From contig NZ_JAGGPQ010000015.1 of NCBI RefSeq assembly GCF_018613675.1, forward strand, positions 62,001 to 126,000: a stretch of 64,000 nt of DNA, written 5' to 3'. Positions 29,490-38,096 of this stretch are shown piece after piece. The notes under the pieces were generated by a model, which saw only the letters and a program-made list of their open reading frames with translations, did no database searches and was not told where the DNA came from. Numbering within the stretch: position 1 is the stretch's first letter; every line of letters starts with the position of its first letter. The DNA comes from Arthrobacter sp. ISL-85. GTDB taxonomy: Bacteria > Actinomycetota > Actinomycetes > Actinomycetales > Micrococcaceae. A program made the translations under genes and the position numbers.

Positions 29490-30580
29490 CGGCCGCCGAA
29501 CAGCTGAGGAATGAACAGGCCGGCTTCGTAGCAGGGGTGGCCGGAGAGCTCACGGGTTTCCTGACCGCACGGCAGTCCGTGATGTCCGGCATTTCCCCGG
29601 ACATCGAACCCATCATGGGTTCAATATCCAATTTGGTTACCGGCGGAAAGCGACTCCGCGCCCTGATGTGCTACTGGGGCTGGCGGGGTGCAGGTGGCGA
29701 GGCCGGGGCCAGCCAGGTGGTCACGGCCGGCGCTGCGCTTGAGCTGTTCCAGGCGGCCGCCCTGATCCACGACGACATCATCGACCGTTCGGATACCAGG
29801 CGGGGCGGCCCCAGCGTGCACCGCCGCTTCAGCCAGCTGCACACCTCGCAGGGCTGGGCGCTGGACAGCGAACGGTTTGGCCAGGCTGCTGCCATCCTTG
29901 CGGGTGACCTTTGCCTGTCCTTCAGCGAGGAGGCGTTCACAGACATCGGCGAGCGTGCTGCCTCCGGAAGCCGGGCCAGGCTGATCTTCAACCTCATGCG
30001 GGCAGAGGTCATGGCCGGCCAGTACCTGGACATCCTGGAAGAAGTGGCAGGTCCGGTCCGGGACCGGGCCGGAGCGGTGGGCAGGGCGCAGTCGATCATC
30101 CGGTTCAAGAGCGCCAAGTACTCAACGGAACATCCTTTGGCGCTGGGAGGAGCCTTGGCTGGAGCCTCCAATGAGTTGCTCCGGGGCTACTCCGCCTTTG
30201 CCCTTCCGCTGGGCGAGGCCTTCCAGCTCCGCGATGACGTCCTGGGCGTGTTCGGCGATCCGTTAACCACCGGCAAGCCGGCCGGGGATGACCTGCGCGA
30301 AGGAAAGCGGACCGTTTTGGTGGCCCTCGCCCTGGACCAGGCTTCGCCGGAGGAGTCGGCATTCATCGATGCCAGCCTTGGCAGCCCGGATCTATCGGAC
30401 GCCGACATCCTGGAGATCAGGCGGATCATCGAGGATTCCGGAGCGCTGCAGGCCACCGAAGTCCTCATCAACGAATTCGGCGCTGCAGCTTTCCATGCGC
30501 TTGATGGGCTTGACTTGGAAGAGTTGCCCAAAACGGCCCTGCGGAGGCTGGCTGAGGCCACCGTCAGCCGCGCCTCCTGA
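29486..30580 (+). CDS. Polyprenyl (geranylgeranyl-type) diphosphate synthase
   Basis: A trans-prenyltransferase of 364 residues that condenses isopentenyl diphosphate onto allylic diphosphates. The first aspartate-rich motif is DDIID (HDDIIDRSDTRRGGPSVH) and the second is FQLRDDVLGVFGD; GGKRLRALMCYW is the conserved N-terminal motif. In related Actinobacteria such enzymes (IdsA type) make C20 or longer precursors for carotenoids or menaquinone; chain length cannot be told here. GTG start overlapping the lipoprotein stop. Confidence 0.9.
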   Translation: MTAAEQLRNEQAGFVAGVAGELTGFLTARQSVMSGISPDIEPIMGSISNLVTGGKRLRALMCYWGWRGAGGEAGASQVVTAGAALELFQAAALIHDDIIDRSDTRRGGPSVHRRFSQLHTSQGWALDSERFGQAAAILAGDLCLSFSEEAFTDIGERAASGSRARLIFNLMRAEVMAGQYLDILEEVAGPVRDRAGAVGRAQSIIRFKSAKYSTEHPLALGGALAGASNELLRGYSAFALPLGEAFQLRDDVLGVFGDPLTTGKPAGDDLREGKRTVLVALALDQASPEESAFIDASLGSPDLSDADILEIRRIIEDSGALQATEVLINEFGAAAFHALDGLDLEELPKTALRRLAEATVSRAS

Positions 30581-30589
30581 CGCGGACTG

Positions 30590-30943
30590 CTACCAGGCCA
30601 GGGTCTGGGCCCTGCGCCTGATTTCCGTCTTGCGGCCTTCGCGCAGGGCATCGATGGGCCGGCCGCGCAGTGATTCGTCTTCCGTGAACAGCCACACAAT
30701 TAGGTCCTCGTCGGAGTAGCCGGCGTCAGCCAGCACCACGATGGTTCCCTTGAGGCTGTCCACCACCTGGCCGTCCTGGATGAACTCCGCGGGGACGGAC
30801 CGGATTTTCCGGTCGCCAACGCGCAAGGCCGCCAGGGAGCGCTCGTCGATCAGGCTGTGCACGCGGGTGATTGAAATATCCAATAAACGGGCGACGTCGG
30901 GCAGCGGCAACCATTCGCCCACCAGGTTTTCTACATTACTCAC
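30590..30943 (-). CDS. Rv2175c-family DNA-binding protein
   Basis: A 117-residue protein similar to M. tuberculosis Rv2175c: a helix-turn-helix region at the N-terminus (WLPLPDVARLLDISITRVHS, then VGDRKIRSVPAEFI) and a C-terminal domain ending WLFTEDESLRGRPIDALREG. Rv2175c binds DNA and is a substrate of a Ser/Thr kinase; its regulon is unknown. It lies convergent to the polyprenyl synthase gene with only 9 bp between stops. GTG start; the gene shares a 249-bp divergent intergenic region with the LysM protein. Confidence 0.87.
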   Translation of the reverse strand: MSNVENLVGEWLPLPDVARLLDISITRVHSLIDERSLAALRVGDRKIRSVPAEFIQDGQVVDSLKGTIVVLADAGYSDEDLIVWLFTEDESLRGRPIDALREGRKTEIRRRAQTLAW

Positions 30944-31080
30944 GGATCAAGGTTGCCACGCCGCGTGCCCTGGCGCCTAGTCGGGGCACCTCATTCCGCC
31001 TCTGGCCTGCGGACACTCCCAAGAAGAGGCCAATACCCGGATTCCTAAAATTCTTGTGCTATTCGCAGATTCATGAGAGA

Positions 31081-31134
31081 TTCACTTTTATCACATTTGT
31101 AACACGAATAACTTGAGTCACAGTAGTATCAAGA
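31081..31134 (+). promoter_or_regulatory. Six-fold 9-bp phased repeat (MtrA-box-like) before the LysM/transglycosylase gene
   Basis: Pentamers TTCAC, ATCAC, GTAAC, ATAAC, GTCAC and GTATC start at 31081, 31090, 31099, 31108, 31117 and 31126: an exact period of 9 with loose spacers. The shared form is RTMAC-N4. M. tuberculosis MtrA is known to bind direct repeats of a 9-mer GTCACAgcg-type motif at hydrolase promoters. That resemblance is the basis of the name; direct proof is absent. A TAGTAT at 31124-31129 could be the -10 element. Confidence 0.55.
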
Positions 31135-31192
31135 TTGATAGCGGCATCCCCGTCCGCGTCCGCACCCGCAGTTGAGAAGAGGATTCTTTCCG

Positions 31193-32584
31193 ATGACGAT
31201 GTCCCGATCGCGCAAGCAGCCCCCCAAACCGAGTCTGCCGATGATTGCCGCCACCACCGCGGCGCTGCCAGCGGTCGTATTGTCATCCTTGGCCCTCGCC
31301 CAGCCGGCCACTGCCCAGCAGCCCGCACGGACCATTCCCAGCAGCCTTGCAGCAGCCATGAAGGCCCAGGCCGCAGCGACAGCAGCCGGCACCGTAATTC
31401 CTGCCGCCGTTGTCTCCACCACCATTCCCGCGGCCTTCCAGCCCGCACAGCCGGCGGCACCCGCGGAGTACACCATCGTCCGCGGTGATACCGTCAGCGG
31501 GATCGCCGGCCGCTTCGGCCTCAACACCGGGGACATCCTGAAGCTGAACAACCTGCAGGCCAACACCATCATCTACCCCGGCCAGAAACTCAAGCTGTCC
31601 GGCTCGGCGGAGCCCGCGGCTCCTGCACCCGCCGCCCCGGCAGCCCCCGCGGCCCCGACCCCCTCAGGCGGGGCAACCTACACGGTGAAGCCCGGTGACA
31701 CCCTTGGTGCCATCGCCGCCAAGCACAATGTCTCCCTCTCGGACGTCTTCGCCTGGAACAACCTCTCCATGCGCTCGATTATCTATCCGGGACAAAAGGT
31801 CAAGGTAGGCGGCGGCGACCCCGCACCTGCCCCCGCAGCCCCGGCCGCGCCTGCACCTGCACCCGCACCGCTGGCAAACACCTCGGCTCCGGCAACAGGC
31901 TCCTACACCATCAAGGCCGGCGATACGCTTTCGGCCATCGCGTCCCGCCACGGCGTCAAGCTGTCGGACCTGCTCGCCGCGAACAAGCTGGGTATGACCA
32001 CTGTCATCTACCCGGGCAGCAAGCTGGTCATCCCCGGCGGCTCAGGACCGGTGGGCGCACAGCCTGCACCAGCGGCGCCCCAGCCGGCTGCCGCTCCCCT
32101 GGTGCCCAGTTCCTTCCTTGGGTTCAGCTACCCGGCCGCTGTTGTCAGCTCCGCGAATGACAACAAGGCCCTGCTGAACGCCTCGCCCGTTCCCTCACGG
32201 GATGAAATGAAGAACATCGTTGCCGACACGGCACGCCGCATGGGCGTGGATCCTTCCCTGGCCCTGGCTTTCGCCTTCCAGGAATCCGGCTTCAACCAGC
32301 GGTCCGTGTCACCGGCCAACGCAATCGGCACGATGCAGGTCGTTCCCAGCTCCGGGCAGTGGGCATCGGACCTCGTCGGCCGGAAACTGAACCTGCTGGA
32401 CCCGTATGACAACGCCACAGCCGGTGTTGCCATCATCCGGCAGCTGCTGGCCACCAGCAAGGACCAGGACACCGCTATCGCGAGTTACTACCAGGGCCAA
32501 TACTCGGTGAGCAAGTACGGCATGTACGACGACACCAAGGCATACCTGGCGGCCATCAAGGCGCACCAGAAGAACTTCAGCTGA
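31193..32584 (+). CDS. Secreted lytic transglycosylase with three LysM domains
   Basis: A peptidoglycan-binding and probably peptidoglycan-cleaving exported protein, 463 residues. The N-terminal signal peptide has a basic start and a hydrophobic stretch ending near LALAQPATAQ. Three LysM repeats begin at about residues 93 (YTIVRGDTVSGIA), 163 (YTVKPGDTLGAIA) and 237 (YTIKAGDTLSAIA), joined by Pro/Ala linkers. From about residue 340 there is a goose-lysozyme/Slt-like domain with the probable catalytic Glu in AFQESGFNQ and AIGTMQVVP, ASYYQGQ later. The ATG at 31193 is chosen; ATG at 31199 is possible. Confidence 0.92.
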   Translation: MTMSRSRKQPPKPSLPMIAATTAALPAVVLSSLALAQPATAQQPARTIPSSLAAAMKAQAAATAAGTVIPAAVVSTTIPAAFQPAQPAAPAEYTIVRGDTVSGIAGRFGLNTGDILKLNNLQANTIIYPGQKLKLSGSAEPAAPAPAAPAAPAAPTPSGGATYTVKPGDTLGAIAAKHNVSLSDVFAWNNLSMRSIIYPGQKVKVGGGDPAPAPAAPAAPAPAPAPLANTSAPATGSYTIKAGDTLSAIASRHGVKLSDLLAANKLGMTTVIYPGSKLVIPGGSGPVGAQPAPAAPQPAAAPLVPSSFLGFSYPAAVVSSANDNKALLNASPVPSRDEMKNIVADTARRMGVDPSLALAFAFQESGFNQRSVSPANAIGTMQVVPSSGQWASDLVGRKLNLLDPYDNATAGVAIIRQLLATSKDQDTAIASYYQGQYSVSKYGMYDDTKAYLAAIKAHQKNFS

Positions 32585-32613
32585 GCTCCGGCCACTGACC
32601 AATACATGTTTGC

Positions 32614-32641
32614 GGGTCCGAACCGTTACCGGTTCGGACCC
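32614..32641 (+). terminator. Hairpin between the LysM gene and the PASTA kinase gene
   Basis: A 12-bp perfect stem (GGGTCCGAACCG, 32614-32625, with 32630-32641) and a 4-nt loop, followed by a weakly T-rich stretch. It lies 30 bp after the transglycosylase stop and probably ends that transcript. Confidence 0.7.
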
Positions 32642-32685
32642 GTATTCATTTCGGACGCGTTTTGCTGCGGGATTAGGATCGTAGG

Positions 32686-34821
32686 GTGCAGGAACACGTG
32701 TCAGACCCAGTTGTAGGGACGCTGGTGGACAACCGCTATGCAGTCACCTCCAGGCTTGCCCGTGGCGGGATGTCCACTGTCTACCTGGCAGTGGACCAAA
32801 GGCTGGACCGCGAGGTGGCACTGAAGGTGCTGCACCCCCACCTCGCGGCCGACGAAAACTTCCTGGGCAGGCTGGGCCGTGAAGCCAAGGCCGCCGCCCG
32901 CCTGTCCCACCCGCACGTGGTAGGTGTGTTGGACCAGGGCAACGACGGCAACACCGCCTACCTCGTCATGGAATACATCAAGGGCCACACGCTGAGGGAC
33001 GTCCTCCGGGACAGGGGTGCGCTCCCGCCCCGGCTTGCGCTGGCACTGATCGATCCCGTGGTGGAAGGGTTGGGCGCGGCGCACGCCGCCGGCTTCATCC
33101 ACCGCGACGTCAAGCCCGAAAACGTCCTGATTGCCGACGACGGCCGGATCAAGATCGGCGACTTTGGACTGGCCCGCGCCGTCACCAGCTCAACGAGCAC
33201 CGGGGCCTTGATCGGAACAGTGGCCTACATCTCCCCGGAGCTGGTCCTTGGCAGGCCTGCAGACCCACGCAGCGACGTCTATTCCGTGGGCATCATGCTG
33301 TACGAAATGCTGACGGGCCGGCAGCCCTTCGAGGGCGAAGTGCCCATCCAGGTGGCCTACCAGCATGTCAACGGTACGGTGGGGGCACCATCGGACCTGG
33401 TCCCCCGCCTGGCCGGCGAAGTGGATGAACTGGTGCAGTGGTGTACCGCCAATGATCCCGAGAACCGGCCGGTGGACGGCAACGCGCTGCTCCAGGAACT
33501 GCGCCACATCCGCACCAACCTCAGCGACGCGGAGCTGGACCTGCAGCCACCGGCCGCAGCCGCGGCTGCCGCCCAGCACCAGACCGAGATCCTGGGCCGC
33601 GCCAGCAATCCAACAACCCTGATGCCGCCCGCCCGGCCCGCCGCCCCCGCCTACCCGCCCGGTCAATACCCGGAAGCGCAGTACTCGAAAGCCCAATACT
33701 CGAAAGCACAGTACCCCGGGGTGCGGGGCGGGGCGGCAGGGGCAGCTCCGCCGGGGCAGGCGGCCTACCACCAGCGGCCCGGACTTGCACTGCCCGACGA
33801 CGACGCCGACAGCGGCTGGTCTCCCCCGCCGCCGCGGCTGGGCAAGAGGGCGCAGCGGAAAGCGGACAGGGAAAGCGAGAAGCTCCGCGCCGTGGCCGCT
33901 GCCACACCGGTACATACCCTTCGAGCGGGAAATCCCCGCCGCCGGGGCCTCATATGGGTGGTGGTCCTCATCCTCGCGGCCCTGCTGGCGACGGGCGCCG
34001 GGTGGTTTTTCGGAATGGGTCCCGGTGCCGCCGCTGCGGTCCCCGCCGTAGCCAACAAGACAGTTGCCCAGGCCCAGCAGCTGCTCAACGGAGTGGGCTT
34101 CCATTCCACCACCAGCGACGTCTTCGACGACGACGTGCCCACGGGCCTGGTGGTGGGCAGCGAGCCTGCGGCGGGGACGGAAATACGGAAGTTCCAGCCC
34201 GTTTCTTTGCTGGTGTCCAAGGGTCCCCAGCTTTTCCCATTGCCGGAACTCACCGGCGGAAGCCTGGACGAAGCGAAGAGGGCCCTCAACGCGGCGGAGA
34301 TGGCGCTGGGGACGGTCACCGAAAAGTTCGATGACACAGCAGCCGCCGGAACCGTCCTGTCCCAGGATCCACCTGCCGGCACCCCTGCCCGCCACGGTAC
34401 TCCCGTAGGTATCGGAGTTTCCAAAGGCCCACAGCCCATTCCCGTACCGTCAGTGGTGGGAAAGGCTGAGGACGATGCCGTGGCTGCGGTTGAGGCAGCA
34501 GGCCTCACTGCCGAAGTAGCCCCTGACCAGGTGTTCGACAGGAACGTTCCGGAGGGCGCCGTCGTCAGCCAATCCCCTGCCAACGGGACGCTGGCCAAGG
34601 GTGGAACGGTCACCCTGACAATCTCCAAGGGCCCCCGGATGGTGGCCGTTCCCAGCTTCATCGGCAAGCAGGCGTCCGAGGCACGCAAGGCACTCGAGGC
34701 ACTGGGCTTCCAGGTCCGGGTGAACAACATCCTGGGCGGTTTCTTCGGCACGGTGCGGGACCAGTCACCGGTCAACCGGGAGGTTCCGGAAGGCTCTGTG
34801 GTCACCATTACCGTGGTGTAA
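32686..34821 (+). CDS. PASTA-domain Ser/Thr protein kinase (PknB family)
   Basis: A 711-residue membrane kinase that senses muropeptides or lipid II in related bacteria. The kinase domain (about 10-275) has ATP-binding Lys47, the catalytic HRD at 139-141 in IHRDVKPENVLI and DFG at 159-161. A long linker contains three 5-residue AQYSK-type repeats (330-344). One membrane segment lies near residues 424-446 (LIWVVVLILAALLATGAG), followed by four PASTA repeats to the C-terminus. It is not in the usual pknA-pbpA-rodA locus; it is a second, stand-alone kinase or the genome's PknL-like enzyme. In M. tuberculosis pknL (Rv2176) lies next to Rv2175c, which matches the neighbour at 30.6 kb and favours the PknL reading. 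GTG start. Confidence 0.93.
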   Translation: MQEHVSDPVVGTLVDNRYAVTSRLARGGMSTVYLAVDQRLDREVALKVLHPHLAADENFLGRLGREAKAAARLSHPHVVGVLDQGNDGNTAYLVMEYIKGHTLRDVLRDRGALPPRLALALIDPVVEGLGAAHAAGFIHRDVKPENVLIADDGRIKIGDFGLARAVTSSTSTGALIGTVAYISPELVLGRPADPRSDVYSVGIMLYEMLTGRQPFEGEVPIQVAYQHVNGTVGAPSDLVPRLAGEVDELVQWCTANDPENRPVDGNALLQELRHIRTNLSDAELDLQPPAAAAAAAQHQTEILGRASNPTTLMPPARPAAPAYPPGQYPEAQYSKAQYSKAQYPGVRGGAAGAAPPGQAAYHQRPGLALPDDDADSGWSPPPPRLGKRAQRKADRESEKLRAVAAATPVHTLRAGNPRRRGLIWVVVLILAALLATGAGWFFGMGPGAAAAVPAVANKTVAQAQQLLNGVGFHSTTSDVFDDDVPTGLVVGSEPAAGTEIRKFQPVSLLVSKGPQLFPLPELTGGSLDEAKRALNAAEMALGTVTEKFDDTAAAGTVLSQDPPAGTPARHGTPVGIGVSKGPQPIPVPSVVGKAEDDAVAAVEAAGLTAEVAPDQVFDRNVPEGAVVSQSPANGTLAKGGTVTLTISKGPRMVAVPSFIGKQASEARKALEALGFQVRVNNILGGFFGTVRDQSPVNREVPEGSVVTITVV

Positions 34822-34852
34822 CCGGGGCGGCGCGCCGCGGGCCACCCCGGTT
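34820..34852. terminator. Convergent hairpin between kinase gene and DAHP synthase gene
   Basis: Twelve-base arms (34820-34831 and 34841-34852) pair with a single mismatch; the first arm starts at the kinase stop codon. No strong T-run. Placed between two convergent genes, it is a plausible bidirectional terminator. Confidence 0.5.
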
Positions 34853-34885
34853 CCCAATGGCTGAAGCAGGTGCCGGAGTTCGGTC

Positions 34886-36277
34886 CTAGTGCTTGGCGAG
34901 GGCGCCGGCCACCAGGAAAGCCATTTCGAGGGACTGCATGTGGTTCAGGCGGGGATCGCACACGGACTCGTAGCGGTCCAGGAACGCATCCTGGTCGATC
35001 GGATCCGCGCCACCCAGGCACTCGGCCACATCGTCGCCTGTCATCTCCACGTGCAGGCCACCCGGTACCGTCCCCAGGCCGTGGTGCACCTCGAAGAAGC
35101 CGCGCACTTCATCGATAACGTCGTCGAAGTTGCGCGTCTTGTACCCGTTGGGCGAGGTGACCGTGTTGCCGTGCATGGGGTCGGTGACCCACAGGACCTT
35201 CGCCCCGGAGGCGGTGACCTTCTCCACGACGGCCGGCAGCTTTTCGCGGATGTTGCCTGCGCCCATGCGGGTGATGAAAGTGAGGCGGCCGGGCTCGCGG
35301 TCCGGGTCGAGCCTGTCGATCAGGCGCAGTGCGTCATCACCAGTGGTGGACGGGCCCAGCTTCACACCGATGGGGTTGCGTACCCGCGAGAGGAAGTCGA
35401 CGTGGGCGTGGTCCAGCTCCCGGGTGCGCTCCCCGATCCACAGGAAGTGGGCAGAGGTGTCGTAGGGGAAGCCGGTGCGGGAGTCGATGCGGGTCAGCGC
35501 GCGTTCGTAATCCAGCAGCAGCGCCTCGTGGCTCGCGAAGAACTCCACCCGCTTTAGGGCTTCGAAGTCGGCGCCGCAGGACTCCATGAACTTGATGGCC
35601 CGGTCGATGTCGCGGGCCAGTGATTCGTAGCGGGCGTGGGCCGGGTTTTCGGTAAACCCCTTGTTCCACTGGTGCACGGAACGCAGGTCCGCGAAGCCGC
35701 CCTGGGTAAAGGCACGGATGAGGTTCAGGGTGGAGGCCGACGTGTGGTAGGCGCGGAGCATCCGCGCAGCATCGTGGCCGCGGGACTCGGGGGTGAAGTC
35801 GTACCCGTTGACGATGTCGCCGCGGTAGGCGGGCAGGGTAACGCCGTCACGGGTTTCGTCGTTGGAGGAACGGGGCTTGGCGAACTGGCCTGCCATGCGG
35901 CCCATTTTGATGACCGGCGTTGCCGCGCCGTAGGTGAGCACCACGGCCATCTGCAGGATTGTCTTGACGCGGGCGCTGATCTTGTCCGCCGTGGCGGCCT
36001 CGAAAGTTTCGGCACAGTCGCCGCCCTGCAGCAGGAACGCCTTGCCCTGGGCTGCAGCGGCGAGCCGATCGCGGAGCACATCCACTTCGCCTGCGAATAC
36101 CAACGGCGGAAGGGCGGACAATTCCTTCACGGAAGCTTCAAAAACGTCCCGGTCCTGCCAGCTGGGTTGCTGGGAGATGGGAAGGTCCCGCCAGTTGTCG
36201 AGTCCGGGATAGTTGGCCGCTCCGCTCTGGGCGGTGCTGGACAGCGAAAAGGCGGGTTTTGCAGATAGCTCAGTCAC
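34886..36277 (-). CDS. Class II 3-deoxy-7-phosphoheptulonate synthase
   Basis: DAHP synthase condenses phosphoenolpyruvate and erythrose 4-phosphate, the first step of the shikimate pathway. At 463 residues it is of the plant-like class II (AroG of M. tuberculosis) type. Visible family blocks are FLLQGGDCAETF, KMGRMAGQFAKPRS, GVTLPAYRGDIVNG, IGVKLGPSTTGDDALRLI, WVTDPMHGNT and GGLHVEMTGDDVAECLGG. It is the only aromatic pathway gene here apart from tyrA at 54.7 kb. Confidence 0.95.
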   Translation of the reverse strand: MTELSAKPAFSLSSTAQSGAANYPGLDNWRDLPISQQPSWQDRDVFEASVKELSALPPLVFAGEVDVLRDRLAAAAQGKAFLLQGGDCAETFEAATADKISARVKTILQMAVVLTYGAATPVIKMGRMAGQFAKPRSSNDETRDGVTLPAYRGDIVNGYDFTPESRGHDAARMLRAYHTSASTLNLIRAFTQGGFADLRSVHQWNKGFTENPAHARYESLARDIDRAIKFMESCGADFEALKRVEFFASHEALLLDYERALTRIDSRTGFPYDTSAHFLWIGERTRELDHAHVDFLSRVRNPIGVKLGPSTTGDDALRLIDRLDPDREPGRLTFITRMGAGNIREKLPAVVEKVTASGAKVLWVTDPMHGNTVTSPNGYKTRNFDDVIDEVRGFFEVHHGLGTVPGGLHVEMTGDDVAECLGGADPIDQDAFLDRYESVCDPRLNHMQSLEMAFLVAGALAKH

Positions 36278-36375
36278 CCTCTAAGACTAGCGGCAGGGCG
36301 GCAGCGGCAGGCACCGGGCCGTCACGCTGCCCGCTGTCGCCGTCACAACTGATGTTCGCCCACCGGAAGGTTCCG

Positions 36376-37197
36376 CTATCCCGTGGCAGGGGTGCCGGCG
36401 TCGTCCTCCGCGCCGGGGTGCGCGGAAGCCCGGCCGGAACCGGCGTCCTGTTCGAACCCACCCCCGAAGGCGGCCGGACCGGCAAGGGGCTCGGCTGCGG
36501 CCCGGGGTTCCTCTGGCTTGCCGGCGAGCCGCAGCTTCACAACGGCGGCGTATTCGTCCACGTACTCCTGGCCCGAGAGCCGCAGCAGCCGGGACATGAT
36601 CTGGTCCGTGACCTTGCGCTGCACCGTCCGGTCCCCGGCCTGCTCCCGATACTGGCTGAAGTCCAGCGGTTCGCCGAAGATCATGCCGATCCTGCGGATG
36701 TTTGGCAGCCGCTTTCCGATGGGCTGGACCTTGTCAGTGCCGATCATGGCGACCGGGATCACGGGGACGCCTGCCTCAAGCGCCAGCCTGGCCACGCCGA
36801 CCTTGCCGCGGTACAACCGTCCGTCCGGGCTCCGCGTACCTTCCGGATAGATGCCCAGCAGCCCGCCTGCGTTCAGCACTTCCATCCCGGCGTTCAAGGA
36901 TGCAGCGGACGCAGCCCCTCCGGAGCGGTCCATGGGCAACTGGTTGGTGAGGCGGAAGAACGCGGCGGTGAGCCTGCCCTTGATGCCCGTTCCTGTGAAG
37001 TACTCGGCTTTGGCGAGGAAGACCACGGGCCGCCGCACCATGAGCGGCATGAAAATGGAATCGGAGAACGACAGGTGGTTGGAGGCGATGATGGCGGCCC
37101 CCTGCGCGGGAATGTTGTCCAGGCCCTTGACCCAGGGCCTGAAGAGCAGCTTGATCACTGGACCGAGGAAGATCCGTTTCATGACCCAATAGAACAC
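36376..37197 (-). CDS. 1-acyl-sn-glycerol-3-phosphate acyltransferase (PlsC family)
   Basis: Transfers an acyl chain to lysophosphatidic acid or a related acceptor at the inner membrane. The HX4D motif is in SNHLSFSD and the acceptor motif in GIYPEGTRSPDG. The GTG at 37195-37197 is chosen because GGAGAGG lies eight bases upstream; an in-frame ATG at 37255-37257 has no such support. A variable Glu/Pro/Ala/Gly-rich tail of about 50 residues ends the 273-residue protein. A second PlsC-type gene is at 53.3 kb. Confidence 0.88.
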   Translation of the reverse strand: MFYWVMKRIFLGPVIKLLFRPWVKGLDNIPAQGAAIIASNHLSFSDSIFMPLMVRRPVVFLAKAEYFTGTGIKGRLTAAFFRLTNQLPMDRSGGAASAASLNAGMEVLNAGGLLGIYPEGTRSPDGRLYRGKVGVARLALEAGVPVIPVAMIGTDKVQPIGKRLPNIRRIGMIFGEPLDFSQYREQAGDRTVQRKVTDQIMSRLLRLSGQEYVDEYAAVVKLRLAGKPEEPRAAAEPLAGPAAFGGGFEQDAGSGRASAHPGAEDDAGTPATG

Positions 37198-37307
37198 GTG
37201 GTGAACCTCTCCGGAAGGCAGCCCCAGTCCCTGCATCGGGCCTGGCCAGCGATTCAATGCAACCCTACTCTAGTGAGATTTGGCTGGAACAGTGACACGA
37301 TGGAGTC

Positions 37308-38096
37308 ATGACCGAAAGCAGCACACCGTCCCGTCCGGCCGCTTTCAGTTATCCCGGCCACGGCGCCAATGCCCGGACCGGCGTGGCCATTTGCCACGGC
37401 TTCACAGGCAGTCCCCTGAGTGTCATGCCGTGGGCACAGCACCTGGCGGACTTGGGGTACGCCGTATCCGTCCCCCTGCTGCCGGGGCACGGAACAGACT
37501 GGCGCGAGCTCGCAGTGACCGGCTGGAAGGACTGGTACCGCAGCTACGAAAGGGCCCTCCTCGACCTGGCAGGGCGGACGGATTCCTGTTTCACCGCCGG
37601 CCTGTCAATGGGCGGTGCCATTGCACTGCTCGCAGCATCACGCCACCAGGTCGCAGGGGTCAGCGTGGTCAACCCTGGCCTGAGCTTTTACGACCGCCGG
37701 GTGCGCATCATCGGCCTCCTCAAATACTTTCAGCGGACCACAGTCCCCATCCAGGAGGACCAGCCCACGGCGGCGGCCACGAACGATGGCGATTATGCGC
37801 TGACACCGCTGGCTGCAGTGCACGAGCTCAAGAAACTGTTCAGTTCCACCGTCCGCGCCTTGCCCCGCGTGGGCGCCCCTGTCCAGGTCTTCAAGTCGCG
37901 CACCGATGCCGTGGTCCCGCCCACGTCACTGGCCCTGCTGCGAAAGGGGCTGGGCGGAAACCTCACGGAAGTGCTGGACCTGGCCAGCAGCGGACATGTG
38001 GCTACTCTGGACGTTGACGCGCCAGTAATCTTCGCCAGGTCGGGAGAGTTCGTCGCCGCCCACGCCCACCGCACCAGTACCTTGGAGACGCCATGA
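37308..38096 (+). CDS. Alpha/beta hydrolase, carboxylesterase type (first of tandem pair)
   Basis: A 262-residue serine hydrolase resembling Est30/monoacylglycerol-lipase-like carboxylesterases. The oxyanion-hole region is CHGFTGSP, the nucleophile is in AGLSMGGAIAL, and the Asp and His of the triad are probably in SRTDAVVP and SSGHVATLD. It is cytoplasmic, with no signal peptide. Its stop overlaps the start of the next gene by 4 nt, and the two proteins are clearly paralogous. Substrate unknown; PlsC and acyl-CoA synthetase genes nearby hint at lipid or acylglycerol turnover. Confidence 0.86.
   Translation: MTESSTPSRPAAFSYPGHGANARTGVAICHGFTGSPLSVMPWAQHLADLGYAVSVPLLPGHGTDWRELAVTGWKDWYRSYERALLDLAGRTDSCFTAGLSMGGAIALLAASRHQVAGVSVVNPGLSFYDRRVRIIGLLKYFQRTTVPIQEDQPTAAATNDGDYALTPLAAVHELKKLFSSTVRALPRVGAPVQVFKSRTDAVVPPTSLALLRKGLGGNLTEVLDLASSGHVATLDVDAPVIFARSGEFVAAHAHRTSTLETP

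Noticed and set aside
30944..31192. A c-di-AMP (ydaO-type) riboswitch before the LysM/transglycosylase gene
   Set aside because: Such riboswitches control similar genes in Actinobacteria, but the required conserved stems and sequence blocks are not visible and the proposed leader is too short.
34886..36277. Functional coupling of the DAHP synthase to a chorismate mutase partner gene nearby
   Set aside because: No small chorismate mutase gene is present next to it, so the known complex cannot be inferred from this window.
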